From NCBI RefSeq assembly GCF_021603645.1, contig NZ_BQHJ01000009.1, positions 186,001 through 250,000 on the forward strand: a DNA stretch of 64,000 nucleotides. The letters are read 5' to 3'. Position numbers and translations under genes: made by a program. Positions 44,877 to 53,662 of the stretch are shown here, piece after piece. Source of the DNA: Pseudomonas pseudonitroreducens (lineage in GTDB: Bacteria; Pseudomonadota; Gammaproteobacteria; Pseudomonadales; Pseudomonadaceae). The notes beneath the pieces were generated by a model. That model was not told the DNA's origin and did not search any database. It worked only from the letters and a program-made list of their open reading frames with translations. Numbering within the stretch: position 1 is the stretch's first letter; every line of letters begins with the position of its first letter.

Positions 44877-45878
44877 TCATTCCCCCTGCTGCGCCCGATA
44901 CGCCCCCGGCGTCAGCCCCGTCCATTTCTTGAACGCCCGGTGGAACGCCGAGGGCTCGGAGAAGCCGAGCTGGTCGGCGATGTCCTGGATCGAGTGCTCG
45001 TCGCGGCCCAGGTAGTAGATCGCCAGGTCGCGGCGCAGCTGGTCCTTCAATTCCTGGAAGTTCGGCCCTTCCTCGCGCAGGTGCCGGCGCAGGGTCTGCG
45101 GGCTCATGTGCAGTTGCGCGGCGACCTGCTCGAGGTCCGGCCAACTGCGGCAGTCGCGGCCGAGCAGGCGGCGGATCTGGCTGGTCAGGCTGTCGCCGCC
45201 ATCCGGGCGGGCGAGCAGGTCGGCCGGGGAGTCCTTGAGGAAGTGCTTGAGCGTGCGCTCGTCCTGCAGCAGCGGCATGTCGAGGTAGCGTGCCTGCAGC
45301 AGCAGGCTGGTGCTGCCGGCGGAAAAGCGGCGAGGGCAGGGGAACAGCAGGTCGTACTCGGCCTGGTGTTCGGGCGCCGGGTAGCTGAAGGTGGCTTCCT
45401 CCAGGCGGATGCGCTGGCCGATCAGCCAACTGGCCAGGCGGTGCCAGATCAGCAGCAGGCTCTCAGTAAGGAAGTGGTCCGGGTCGCGCAGGTGAGTCTC
45501 GTCCAGGGTCAGCCGGGCGCGGTCGCCATCGCGAACCAGCTCGATCCGTGGCGCCTCGGGAAACAACCCGTAGAACAGCGAACCACGGCCCAGCGCCTTT
45601 TCCAGCGTGCGGCAGTGGATGATCGCGTTGCACATCATGGCGAAGGTGCCGCGCTTGCTCGGCAGGCTGCCGAAGCCCATGTATTCGTCGTCCAGCGCTT
45701 CCCAGAGGGTCTGCATCAGGCGGCTGAACTGCTCGGGATCGATCCGTGCGCGAGGCTCGTCGAGGATGGCCGGGACGATGCCGGCGTCGCGCAGCAGCGC
45801 CTGGACGTCGAGCCCCTTGCGCTGGGCGCCATGCACGGCGGCGCGGACGAAATGGCTGGCAATGGTGCGTTCTCGCAT
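44877..45878 (-). CDS. AraC-family transcriptional regulator (OruR-type)
   Basis: A 333-residue regulator with the N-terminal Arabinose_bd-type domain of the OruR/PA1182 group and a C-terminal double helix-turn-helix (about 230-330). The second helix pair reads QDIADQLGFSEPSAFHRAFK and ends WTGLTPGAYRAQ, diagnostic of AraC. AAGGA precedes the ATG. It is divergent from dctA, about 360 bp away, as in P. aeruginosa (PA1182-PA1183). It may respond to a small acid, but this is not shown. Confidence 0.9.
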   Translation of the reverse strand: MRERTIASHFVRAAVHGAQRKGLDVQALLRDAGIVPAILDEPRARIDPEQFSRLMQTLWEALDDEYMGFGSLPSKRGTFAMMCNAIIHCRTLEKALGRGSLFYGLFPEAPRIELVRDGDRARLTLDETHLRDPDHFLTESLLLIWHRLASWLIGQRIRLEEATFSYPAPEHQAEYDLLFPCPRRFSAGSTSLLLQARYLDMPLLQDERTLKHFLKDSPADLLARPDGGDSLTSQIRRLLGRDCRSWPDLEQVAAQLHMSPQTLRRHLREEGPNFQELKDQLRRDLAIYYLGRDEHSIQDIADQLGFSEPSAFHRAFKKWTGLTPGAYRAQQGE

Positions 45879-45973
45879 GAGCGGTCCTTGTTGTTCTGGC
45901 CGCGCGTCCAGGAACCGCGTGGCAAACCCGATCGAACCTGATCGGAGTTCTACAATCTACGGTACGAAGGCCG

Positions 45974-46029
45974 TGGCGGGTACCCGCCAGAGGGCGGGAA
46001 ACCCGCCAGCGAGAAGGCGGGTTTCCGCC
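45974..46029. promoter_or_regulatory. Three palindromic sites upstream of dctA (probable DctD sites)
   Basis: TGGCGGGTACCCGCCA at 45974-45989, GGCGGG-AAA-CCCGCC at 45993-46007 and GGCGGG-TTT-CCGCC at 46016-46029 are versions of one palindrome. They lie 75-130 bp upstream of the sigma-54 promoter, the usual place for an enhancer-binding protein. DctD is the expected binder. Confidence 0.6.
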
Positions 46030-46105
46030 AGAATCGTTGTCTTCCGTGCCGCGACTTTTCACGGAACTCATTGAATTTAAAGGGATTAGATATTTTTTAA
46101 AGGTC

Positions 46106-46121
46106 TGGCACAGCACTTGCC
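46106..46121 (+). promoter_or_regulatory. Sigma-54 promoter of dctA
   Basis: TGGCACAGCACTTGC matches the -24/-12 consensus TGGCAC-N5-TTGC exactly, about 120 bp before the dctA start. Confidence 0.88.
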
Positions 46122-46239
46122 ATATGCGATCAAGGCCTGCCGTCTGGCATGCCCTGAAAACAAATTCTCCCATTGCAGGGAGATAACGCGTTCGGTCTTG
46201 CGCCTCCCCTGGAGCGCAGGCCCAGAGGACAGAGCTGCC

Positions 46240-47541
46240 ATGACCAAGCAACCCTTCTACAAAAGCCTGTATGTGCAGGTGCTGATCGCCATCGCCATCG
46301 GTATCGCACTCGGCCACTTCTACCCCGACACCGCCAAACTGATGAAGCCGCTGGGCGATGGCTTCGTCAAACTGATCAAGATGGCCATCGCGCCGATCAT
46401 CTTCTGCACCGTGGTTACCGGTATCGCCGGCATGCAGAGCATGAAGGCGGTGGGCAAGACGGGCGGCATGGCGCTGCTGTACTTCGAAATCGTTTCCACC
46501 GTCGCGCTGATCATCGGCCTGGTCGTGGTCAACGTCGTCCAGCCGGGCGCCGGCATGCACGCCGACGTCGCCACGCTGACCGCCGAAATGAACAAGAACG
46601 CGGCGCTCACCGGCTTCATCGCTTCGGGCGAGAAGCAGAGCACCATCGACTTCTTCATGAACGTCATCCCGAGCACCGTGGTCGGCGCCTTCGCCAACGG
46701 TGACATCCTCCAGGTGCTGTTCTTCTCCGTGCTGTTCGGTTACGCGCTGCACCGCCTGGGTGACTACGGCAAGCCGGTGTTCGAGTTCATCGATCGCATC
46801 ACCCACGTGATGTTCAACATCATCAACGTGATCATGAAGGTCGCTCCCATCGGTGCCTTCGGTGCCATGGCCTTCACCATCGGTGCCTACGGCCTCGGCT
46901 CGCTGGTGCAGCTGGGCCAACTGATGCTGTGCTTCTACATCACCTGCCTGCTGTTCGTGCTGATCGTGCTGGGCGGCATCGCCCGCGCCCATGGTTTCAG
47001 CATCCTGCGCTTCATCTCGTACATCCGTGAAGAACTGCTGATCGTGCTGGGCACCTCGTCCTCCGAATCGGCCCTGCCGCGCATGATCGCCAAGATGGAG
47101 AAGCTCGGCGCCGACAAGAGCGTCGTCGGCCTGGTGATCCCGACCGGCTACTCGTTCAACCTCGACGGCACCTCGATCTACCTGACCATGGCTGCGGTGT
47201 TCATCGCCCAGGCCACTGACACGCCGATGGACATCACCCACCAGCTGACCCTGCTGGTCGTGCTGCTGATCGCCTCCAAGGGTGCCGCTGGCGTCACCGG
47301 TTCGGGCTTCATCGTGCTGGCGGCAACCCTGTCCGCCGTCGGCCACCTGCCGGTTGCCGGCCTGGCGCTGATCCTCGGCATCGACCGCTTCATGTCCGAA
47401 GCCCGCGCCCTGACCAACCTGGTCGGCAACGGCGTGGCCACCATCGTGGTCGCCAAGTGGTGCAAGCAGCTGGACGAGAAGACCCTGTCCGCAGAACTGG
47501 CCGCTGGCCCGGGCAACTCCGCGGAGCTGCAGCCGTCCTGA
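46240..47541 (+). CDS. dctA: C4-dicarboxylate:cation symporter
   Basis: A 433-residue inner-membrane transporter of the DAACS family. Hallmarks are [15 protein letters not shown] and the [16 protein letters not shown] substrate/sodium loop. It takes up succinate, fumarate and malate. The ATG at 46240 has GAGGACAGAG upstream and yields [14 protein letters not shown], the usual DctA start. Sigma-54 control with DctB/DctD is known in P. aeruginosa and fits the promoter here. Confidence 0.97.
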   Translation: MTKQPFYKSLYVQVLIAIAIGIALGHFYPDTAKLMKPLGDGFVKLIKMAIAPIIFCTVVTGIAGMQSMKAVGKTGGMALLYFEIVSTVALIIGLVVVNVVQPGAGMHADVATLTAEMNKNAALTGFIASGEKQSTIDFFMNVIPSTVVGAFANGDILQVLFFSVLFGYALHRLGDYGKPVFEFIDRITHVMFNIINVIMKVAPIGAFGAMAFTIGAYGLGSLVQLGQLMLCFYITCLLFVLIVLGGIARAHGFSILRFISYIREELLIVLGTSSSESALPRMIAKMEKLGADKSVVGLVIPTGYSFNLDGTSIYLTMAAVFIAQATDTPMDITHQLTLLVVLLIASKGAAGVTGSGFIVLAATLSAVGHLPVAGLALILGIDRFMSEARALTNLVGNGVATIVVAKWCKQLDEKTLSAELAAGPGNSAELQPS

Positions 47542-47596
47542 CGCGCTTTTCAAAGAGCAATTCGGCCCGGTGAACGTGAAGCACCGGAGCCTTTCC

Positions 47597-47624
47597 AGCC
47601 CGCTCAATTGAGCGGGCTTTTTTA
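47597..47624 (+). terminator. Terminator of dctA
   Basis: AGCCCGCTCAATTGAGCGGGCT is one continuous palindrome followed by six T. Confidence 0.92.
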
Positions 47625-47652
47625 TGCGCGGGTGAAAAGCCGCGGCTCTTCG

Positions 47653-47801
47653 TAGGAGCGAGCTTGCTCGCGAACGGTTTCCCGGCAGCTTTGGAGGTGG
47701 GCGGGTTCGCGAGCAAGCTCGCTCCTACAACGGTGCCTTGGCCGCGTGCAGGGGAGGCTGGGCTTTGCAGCGCGCGTGGGAGCGGACTCTGTCCGCGATT
47801 G
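47653..47801. repeat. Facing family A REPs and one family C REP
   Basis: GTAGGAGCGAGCTTGCTCGC at 47654 faces GCGAGCAAGCTCGCTCCTAC near 47710. A family C unit GAGCGGACTCTGTCCGCGAT lies near 47781-47800. They occupy the spacer between dctA and cyaB. Confidence 0.85.
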
Positions 47802-47866
47802 GCCGGAGGGTGTGTATCAACGAGAAAGGCGCACGCAGAAGCGTGCGCTGAAGAAGCGGAAAGGAA

Positions 47867-49258
47867 TCAGAGAATGATCTTGTCCTTGAGCTTCTCCGCC
47901 GCCTGCTGCAGCGCCTGGATGACCCGCTCCTTGTCGTAGTTCTGCACGTTGTTGGTGTCCAGGTACATGGAGAAGCCCGGCACCTCGTGTTCGACGAAGC
48001 TGGGGTTGGAGCCCAGGTCGCGGCGGAAGTCGACCACCTGGTAGATCTGCACCGGCTTGCTGAAGCCCTTCACGGCGATCTGCCCCTTGTCGCGGCACAT
48101 CAGCACATCCTTCACCAGCGAGTAGGTCTCGTGGCTGATGAGGATCTCGCCGGCCTCGGCGGCGCTTTCCAGGCGGCTGGCGAGGTTCACTTCGCGACCG
48201 ATGATGGTGTAGTCCATGCGCGTGTCGGCGCCGAAGTTGCCCACGGTGCAGTAGCCGGTGTTCAGGCCCATGCGCACTTCCAGCGGCTTGGTGATGCCCT
48301 GGGCGCGCCACTGCTGGCGCATGACCTTCATGTGCTTGCGCATGGCCACGGCCATGGACACGGCGGCCACGGCGTCCTTTTTCGCGCCCTGGGTGGCCGG
48401 GTCGCCGAAGAACACCATCACGCAGTCGCCGACGAACTTGTCGATGGTGCCACCGTATTTCAGGGCGATCTTCGACATCTCGTTGAGGTAGTTGTTGAGC
48501 ATGTCGGTAAGTGCTTCGGCTTCGAGCTCCTCAGACAGTTCGGTGAAGCCCTTGATGTCGGAGAAGAACACCGTGAGCTTCTTGCGCTGGGTTTCCAGGC
48601 GCACCGTGCGCTTGCCGCTGAAGATCGATTCCCATACCTGCGGCGACAGGTACTTGGCCAGGTTGCTGGCCAGGCGCGCGGCCTTTTCCTGCTCCAGGGT
48701 GATGTCCGAGCGCGCCTGCGCCAGGCGCAGGCCCTGCTGGTGTACGAAGAAGGCGGTGATGCAGATGTACAGGGTGGAGAACAGCACGCTGACCAGCGCG
48801 ACGATGCTCGGCGTCTGGCCCTTGTAGGTCGGCGAGATCAGCGCGGCGCTGAGCACCGCGGCGCTCAGCGCCACCAGCAGCGCCAGGCCCAGGGAGCGCA
48901 GGCCGCCGATGATCAACGCGGAGAATGCGAGGATCAGCACCAGCATCAGGCTGGGCACTTCGGAGAAGCCCAGCAGCGCGGTGGCGATGCCGGCGTGCAG
49001 GGCGTCGATGAACAGCAGCACCAGGCGGGTGCGTTGTGGGTTGTCGCGCTTGAAGCGGCGGCTGATCTGCTGTGCAAGGTGGGGGTAGAGCAGGGCGTAC
49101 GGGATCATCCAGAGGATGTCGAAGCCGAAGTACTTGGCGAAGGTGCCGGCGGTGATGGTGGCGGCGACGGCGATATAGGCCAGCACGCGGGAATGGTATT
49201 CGCGCAGGGGGGCGGAGGTGAGCGGAGTGCTGGGGCGCTCGAGAACGTTAGGCTTCAT
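47867..49258 (-). CDS. cyaB: Class III adenylate cyclase CyaB
   Basis: A 463-residue membrane enzyme, the same length as P. aeruginosa CyaB, making the cAMP that activates Vfr. An N-terminal MASE2 sensor of about six hydrophobic helices covers about 25-185. The cyclase domain covers about 215-400. Metal-binding Asp residues lie in VFFSDIKGFTELSEEL and FVGDCVMVFFGDP, and the transition-state residues in GREVNLASRLE. ATG at 49258 is preferred over an upstream TTG. The end is marked by a C-terminal helix after YLDTNNVQNYDKERV. Confidence 0.95.
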   Translation of the reverse strand: MKPNVLERPSTPLTSAPLREYHSRVLAYIAVAATITAGTFAKYFGFDILWMIPYALLYPHLAQQISRRFKRDNPQRTRLVLLFIDALHAGIATALLGFSEVPSLMLVLILAFSALIIGGLRSLGLALLVALSAAVLSAALISPTYKGQTPSIVALVSVLFSTLYICITAFFVHQQGLRLAQARSDITLEQEKAARLASNLAKYLSPQVWESIFSGKRTVRLETQRKKLTVFFSDIKGFTELSEELEAEALTDMLNNYLNEMSKIALKYGGTIDKFVGDCVMVFFGDPATQGAKKDAVAAVSMAVAMRKHMKVMRQQWRAQGITKPLEVRMGLNTGYCTVGNFGADTRMDYTIIGREVNLASRLESAAEAGEILISHETYSLVKDVLMCRDKGQIAVKGFSKPVQIYQVVDFRRDLGSNPSFVEHEVPGFSMYLDTNNVQNYDKERVIQALQQAAEKLKDKIIL

Positions 49259-49399
49259 GCGCAAGAAACTTCCCTGGTGCGCGTAGGCTCGTGGCCGATT
49301 GCGCGTCTGATTTTGGGAAGAATCTTATTCCATGCGCAGCCACCGGGCCAGCGGCGGTTCGCCACTCTTTATCGCGAACCACCGGTCGTCTCGGGACCC

Positions 49400-49984
49400 T
49401 CAGGCCATCGTGCCGTCAGGCTTCTGGTAGATCGAGCGGCGAGGCTGGGCGAAGACCCGGCGCAGCATGGGCTCGAAGAACTCCAGGGGCAGGACTTCGC
49501 CGTCCGGATCGAAGGCGGCGGCGTCGTAGCGCGCGCAGAATTCGATGGTCTGCTCGAACTGTGGGTGATCCTTGAACTGCTCGCGCAGGTGCCGGTCCAG
49601 GCCCAGGTGATGGAAGAAGTAATAGCCCTGGAAGATCGCGTGCTTCTCGATCATCCACAGGTTCTCTTCGCTGACGAAGGGCTTGAGGATGGCCGCGGCG
49701 ATGTCGGCGTGGTTGAACGAGCCGAGCGTGTCGCCGATGTCGTGGAGCAGGGCGCAGACCACGTACTCCTCGTCGCGACCGTCGCGGTGGGCCAGGGTGG
49801 CGGTCTGCAGCGAGTGGGTCAGGCGGTCCACCGGGAAGCCACCGAAGTCGCCGTCGAGCAGGCGCAGGTGGGTCATGATGCGGTCCGGCAGAAGGGCGGC
49901 GTACTGGCCGAAGTCCTTGGCGATGATCGCCCAGTCCTCGGCGCTGCCGTCTTCCATGTGGGTGAAGTTGGCGCGTGCGTTCAT
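49400..49984 (-). CDS. HD-domain metal-dependent hydrolase
   Basis: A 194-residue HD-superfamily protein. HSLQTATLAHRDGRDEEYVV and LLHDIGDTLGSFNH hold the His and His-Asp metal ligands, and EKHAIFQGYYFFHHLGLD adds further histidines. The pattern resembles the small mixed-valent di-iron HD oxygenase/hydrolase group that includes PhnZ. The reaction here is unknown. GAGAG precedes the ATG at 49984. Monocistronic. Confidence 0.78.
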   Translation of the reverse strand: MNARANFTHMEDGSAEDWAIIAKDFGQYAALLPDRIMTHLRLLDGDFGGFPVDRLTHSLQTATLAHRDGRDEEYVVCALLHDIGDTLGSFNHADIAAAILKPFVSEENLWMIEKHAIFQGYYFFHHLGLDRHLREQFKDHPQFEQTIEFCARYDAAAFDPDGEVLPLEFFEPMLRRVFAQPRRSIYQKPDGTMA

Positions 49985-50151
49985 CAGGCTGTGCTCTCTT
50001 GTGATTGTCGTGGCGTGTCTGGATGGCACCGATCCAGTCTAGAAGCCTGACGGCCACGCGGTAGTGTCCGTGCAGCGCCAGCGGGGTGTCCCGGCGCGCG
50101 CGAATGGTGCGGCATCAGTCGCGCGGATGGCGGCTGGCATGCAGGGCGTGC

Positions 50152-50994
50152 TCAGGGGTTCTGCGGGTCGTGCCCCAGCGACTGGAGGAACAGCGAGAAC
50201 AGCTCTGGCTGCGAGGAAATGTCGAGCTTGTTGTACAGGTGGCGGCGGTGGACCTTGATGGTTTCCGGGGAGATCGCCAGGCGCTCGGCCATGGCCTTGG
50301 AGGAGTAACCCCTGAGGATCAGCCGGGCGATCTCCAGTTCGCGCTCGGACAGCACGCCGGCGCCGAAGTGGCTCAGGGCGTCACGTACTTGTACCGCCAC
50401 ACCGTCGCTGGCGCCCGGCAGCAGGCGCTGGCTGCGTTGCTGCCAGTGCTGCTGCATCAATGCCAGCACCCAGGGGCAGAGCATCGCCAGCAGGCCGGTC
50501 TGCTCGCCATCGAACAGTCTGCGCATACCCAATGACAGCGACAGCGCGCCCTGGCCGGGCAGCTGCAGGATGAACTGCACCTCGTCCTCCAGCACGTTGT
50601 CGTGGAAGTAGCTGAGGAAGTACTCGCTCTGGCGGAACTGGTCCGGGGCGATTTCCTCCAGCCGGTACAGCCCGCTGGACACGCCTTCGCGGCAGGCCTG
50701 GTAGAACGGGTCGAGCTGGTACAGGCCGTCCAGATAGATAGCCATCGCCGCCGGGCCGGCGCTGGGTTCGGCGTCGTATTCCTCCAGCGCCACCGGGGTG
50801 CCGCCGGCCGGGTAGAACATCGCCAGGGCGTTGTCGAACGGTAACCACTGGTGCAGCAGCAGGATCAGTTGCTTCCAGAAGCGCGGCTGGCCGATCTGCT
50901 CGATGGCGCGGCCGAGGTTGGCGTGCATGCCGACTTCGCGGAACAGGTTGTGCATCCGAGTGGGTTCTCTAAGGGGGCGGAGGAGTCGGCCCAC
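50152..50994 (-). CDS. LuxR-family transcriptional regulator (PA1484-like)
   Basis: A 280-residue regulator with a roughly 190-residue N-terminal domain of unknown ligand and a LuxR helix-turn-helix near 215-270 (LSERELEIARLILRGYSSKA then MAERLAISPETIKVHRRHLY). No receiver Asp pocket is visible, so it is not a typical response regulator. I choose the GTG at 50994 because a perfect AGGAGG lies just before it; the ATG at 50955 has no clear site. It is divergent from the permease-aminopeptidase pair, the same layout as PA1484-PA1486, and probably controls it. Confidence 0.82.
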   Translation of the reverse strand: MGRLLRPLREPTRMHNLFREVGMHANLGRAIEQIGQPRFWKQLILLLHQWLPFDNALAMFYPAGGTPVALEEYDAEPSAGPAAMAIYLDGLYQLDPFYQACREGVSSGLYRLEEIAPDQFRQSEYFLSYFHDNVLEDEVQFILQLPGQGALSLSLGMRRLFDGEQTGLLAMLCPWVLALMQQHWQQRSQRLLPGASDGVAVQVRDALSHFGAGVLSERELEIARLILRGYSSKAMAERLAISPETIKVHRRHLYNKLDISSQPELFSLFLQSLGHDPQNP

Positions 50995-51163
50995 GGTTTC
51001 CTCCTTTTAGCCCGTCGCCGTCAAGGGGGCGTAACCCCAAATGGTGATTGGCCGCCCCTCTCGCCATGCCCAGACTGCACCCCACGCAGCGCCCCGCTCA
51101 GAGGGCGCATCAAGGTCTTCGTTCCTGCCTCAGCCACCAATAACAACACGAGGAAACAACGAT

Positions 51164-52528
51164 ATGAGCGCTTCCCCTGCGCCAGCGAGCGCGCTCAAGC
51201 CCAGCCTGGGCGTGCTCGACGTAGTCGCCATCACCGTCTCGGCGGTCACTCCCGCCAGCTCCGTTTTCGTCATCGCTCCCTTCGCCATCCAGCAGGCCGG
51301 CAGTGGTGCCTTCCTGGCGTTCGTCTTCGCCGGATTCCTGGCCCTGATGTTCGCCTGGTGTTATGCCGAACTGGGCCGGGCCCACAGCTCCGCCGGCGGC
51401 GAGTACGTCTACGCCAAGCGCGTATTCGGCGGCCTCGCCGGCTACGCCACCTTCCTTACCGTGCTGGTCTCGCTGCTGTTCATCCCGCCGGTACTGGCGA
51501 CGGGCGCGGCGACCTACCTCAACAATGCCCTGGGGACGAACTTCGACACCCAGACGGTCGCCCTGGTGATAGTCGCCGCCAGCTACGTGCTAGGCATCCT
51601 GAATATCCGCGTGAACGCCTGGATCACCGGCGTGTTCCTGCTCTGCGAAGTGGCGGCGCTGCTGGTGATCGTGGTGCTCGGCTTCGGCCACGTCAGCCAG
51701 CCGGTGAGCGTGCTGGTGCAGCCACAGCACATCGACGGCGGGATTCTGGCCGCCGCGCCCTGGGCGCTGGTGATCGGCGCCGTCGGTACCGCGCTGTTCT
51801 CCTACAACGGCTTTGGCGGCGCGGTGCTGCTGGCCGAGGACATGAAGTGCGGCGGGCGCAATGTGCACCGTGCGGTGATCTGGTCGCTGGTGCTGGTGGT
51901 GGCGATCGAGATCGTCCCGCTGACCGCGCTGCTGCTGGGGGCGCCTTCGCTGCAGGAGATGATCGCCAGCCCTGACCCGGTCGGTTACCTGCTCACCGCC
52001 CACGGCAACGAAACGCTGTCGCGGCTGGTCAGTGCCGGGATCTTCCTCTCGGTGTTCAACGCCATCGTCGCCATCGTCATCCAGGTCGGCCGGGTGATCT
52101 TCAGCAGCGGCCGCGACGAGTTGTGGACGCCGCTGATGAACCGTGCCTTCACCCGCATCCATCCGCGCTGGGAGTCGCCATGGATCGCCACGCTGTTCCT
52201 CGGCGTGCCCTCGGCGGCGCTGAGCTTCAGCTCGAACCTGGAAGAGCTGACCTCCTTCACGGTCCTGCTGCTGGTGATGGTCTACCTGGTGGTGGCGCTC
52301 TGCGCGTTGTTCAGCCGCGTGCTGCGCCGCGACCGCGAGCACCCGTACCGCATGCCGCTGTGGCCGTTGCCGGCAATGCTGGCGGTGGTTGGCGCCGGCT
52401 ACCTGTTGCTCAACCTGCTGATGGACGCTTCCTCGCGGGACGTCATGATCATTGTCGGGATACTGGCCGTGTCGGTGATTCTCTACAGCACCTACGGCAA
52501 GCTCAGCCCGGCCTTCCAGAAACTCTGA
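51164..52528 (+). CDS. APC-family amino acid/peptide permease
   Basis: A 454-residue inner-membrane protein with about twelve hydrophobic helices and the APC motif TVSAVTPASSVFVIAPFAIQ at the first helix, followed by SSAGGEYVYAKRVFGG. It imports amino acids or small amides. The next gene encodes a beta-peptidyl aminopeptidase 28 bp downstream, so the cargo may be a beta- or D-amino acid peptide. The ATG at 51164 has AGGA. Confidence 0.9.
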   Translation: MSASPAPASALKPSLGVLDVVAITVSAVTPASSVFVIAPFAIQQAGSGAFLAFVFAGFLALMFAWCYAELGRAHSSAGGEYVYAKRVFGGLAGYATFLTVLVSLLFIPPVLATGAATYLNNALGTNFDTQTVALVIVAASYVLGILNIRVNAWITGVFLLCEVAALLVIVVLGFGHVSQPVSVLVQPQHIDGGILAAAPWALVIGAVGTALFSYNGFGGAVLLAEDMKCGGRNVHRAVIWSLVLVVAIEIVPLTALLLGAPSLQEMIASPDPVGYLLTAHGNETLSRLVSAGIFLSVFNAIVAIVIQVGRVIFSSGRDELWTPLMNRAFTRIHPRWESPWIATLFLGVPSAALSFSSNLEELTSFTVLLLVMVYLVVALCALFSRVLRRDREHPYRMPLWPLPAMLAVVGAGYLLLNLLMDASSRDVMIIVGILAVSVILYSTYGKLSPAFQKL

Positions 52529-52556
52529 AACCCTGCTCGACAACCAAGGAGACAGC

Positions 52557-53657
52557 ATGCGCGCTCGTCAACTCGGCATCACCCTCGGCCTGGGCACCCC
52601 CGGCGAGTTCAACGCCATCACCGATGTTCCCGGTATCCGCGTCGGCCACAGCACCTTGATCGGCGAGCGCGATGGTCGCGCCGTGCGCACCGGGGTCACG
52701 GTGGTCCAGCCGCGCGATGGCGCAGCGCGGCAGCAACCCTGCTTTGCCGGCTGCCATGTGCTCAATGGCAACGGCGACGCCACCGGGCTTGAGTGGATTC
52801 GCGAGGCGGGGCTGCTGACCACCCCCGTCGCCATCACCAACACCCACAGCGTGGGCACGGTGCGCGATGCGCTGATCGCCGCCGAGCATGCCGAACTGGC
52901 CGACCCGTCCATCTACTGGTGCATGCCGGTGGTGATGGAAACCTACGACGGGCTGCTCAACGACATCTGGGGCCAGCACGTCGGTGCCGAGCAGGTGGGT
53001 GAAGCGTTGGCCGCCGCCGAGTCCGGCCCGGTGCGGGAAGGCCCGGTGGGCGGCGGCACGGGGATGATCTGCCACGAGTTCAAGGGTGGCATCGGCACGG
53101 CCTCGCGCAAGTTGCCGGCGGAGCAGGGGGGCTGGACGGTCGGTGCGCTGGTGCAGGCCAACCACGGCCAGCGCCGTGAACTGCGGGTGGATGGCTATCC
53201 GGTCGGTCGCCACCTGGGCGACCTGCCGTCGCCCTTCGCGGAGCAGGGCACGCCGGGCATGGGCTCCATCGTGGTGATTCTCGCCACCGATGCGCCTCTG
53301 CTGCCGCACCAGTGCCAGCGCCTGGCACAACGTGCTTCGCTGGGAATCGCCCGCACCGGCGGCGGCACCGACGACTCCAGCGGCGACATCTTCCTCGCCT
53401 TCGCCACCGGCAACCGCGACCTGCCGCCGGCGGACTATGGGCGCAAGAACCTGACTTTCGCCACGGCCCTGGAGATGGTCAACAACGACCACATCTCGCC
53501 ACTGTTCGCCGCCGCCGCCGAGGCGGTGGAAGAGGCCATCGTCAACGTGCTGCTGGCCGGCAAGGACATGCGCAGCGATGACGGCGTGCTGGTGCCGGCG
53601 CTGACCAGCGAGCGCTTGCTGGCGGCGCTACGCGAGGCCGGGTGGCGGCGTGGCTGA
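52557..53657 (+). CDS. bapF: Beta-peptidyl aminopeptidase (DmpA/BapF, family P1)
   Basis: A 366-residue Ntn hydrolase, the same length as PA1486 BapF. The proenzyme is expected to cut itself before the Ser/Thr nucleophile in the IARTGGGTDDSSGDIFLAF region near 266-284. It then releases N-terminal beta- or D-amino acids from short peptides. The N-terminal ITDVPGIRVGHSTL and NTHSVGTVRDAL blocks are typical of DmpA. AAGGAG precedes the ATG. Co-transcribed with the permease. Confidence 0.92.
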   Translation: MRARQLGITLGLGTPGEFNAITDVPGIRVGHSTLIGERDGRAVRTGVTVVQPRDGAARQQPCFAGCHVLNGNGDATGLEWIREAGLLTTPVAITNTHSVGTVRDALIAAEHAELADPSIYWCMPVVMETYDGLLNDIWGQHVGAEQVGEALAAAESGPVREGPVGGGTGMICHEFKGGIGTASRKLPAEQGGWTVGALVQANHGQRRELRVDGYPVGRHLGDLPSPFAEQGTPGMGSIVVILATDAPLLPHQCQRLAQRASLGIARTGGGTDDSSGDIFLAFATGNRDLPPADYGRKNLTFATALEMVNNDHISPLFAAAAEAVEEAIVNVLLAGKDMRSDDGVLVPALTSERLLAALREAGWRRG

Positions 53658-53662
53658 GGCGC

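Noticed and set aside
45463-47607. 714-codon minus-strand frame opposite dctA and across the AraC gene
   Set aside because: It is a His- and Gln-rich shadow frame. dctA and the AraC gene carry all family motifs in their own frames.
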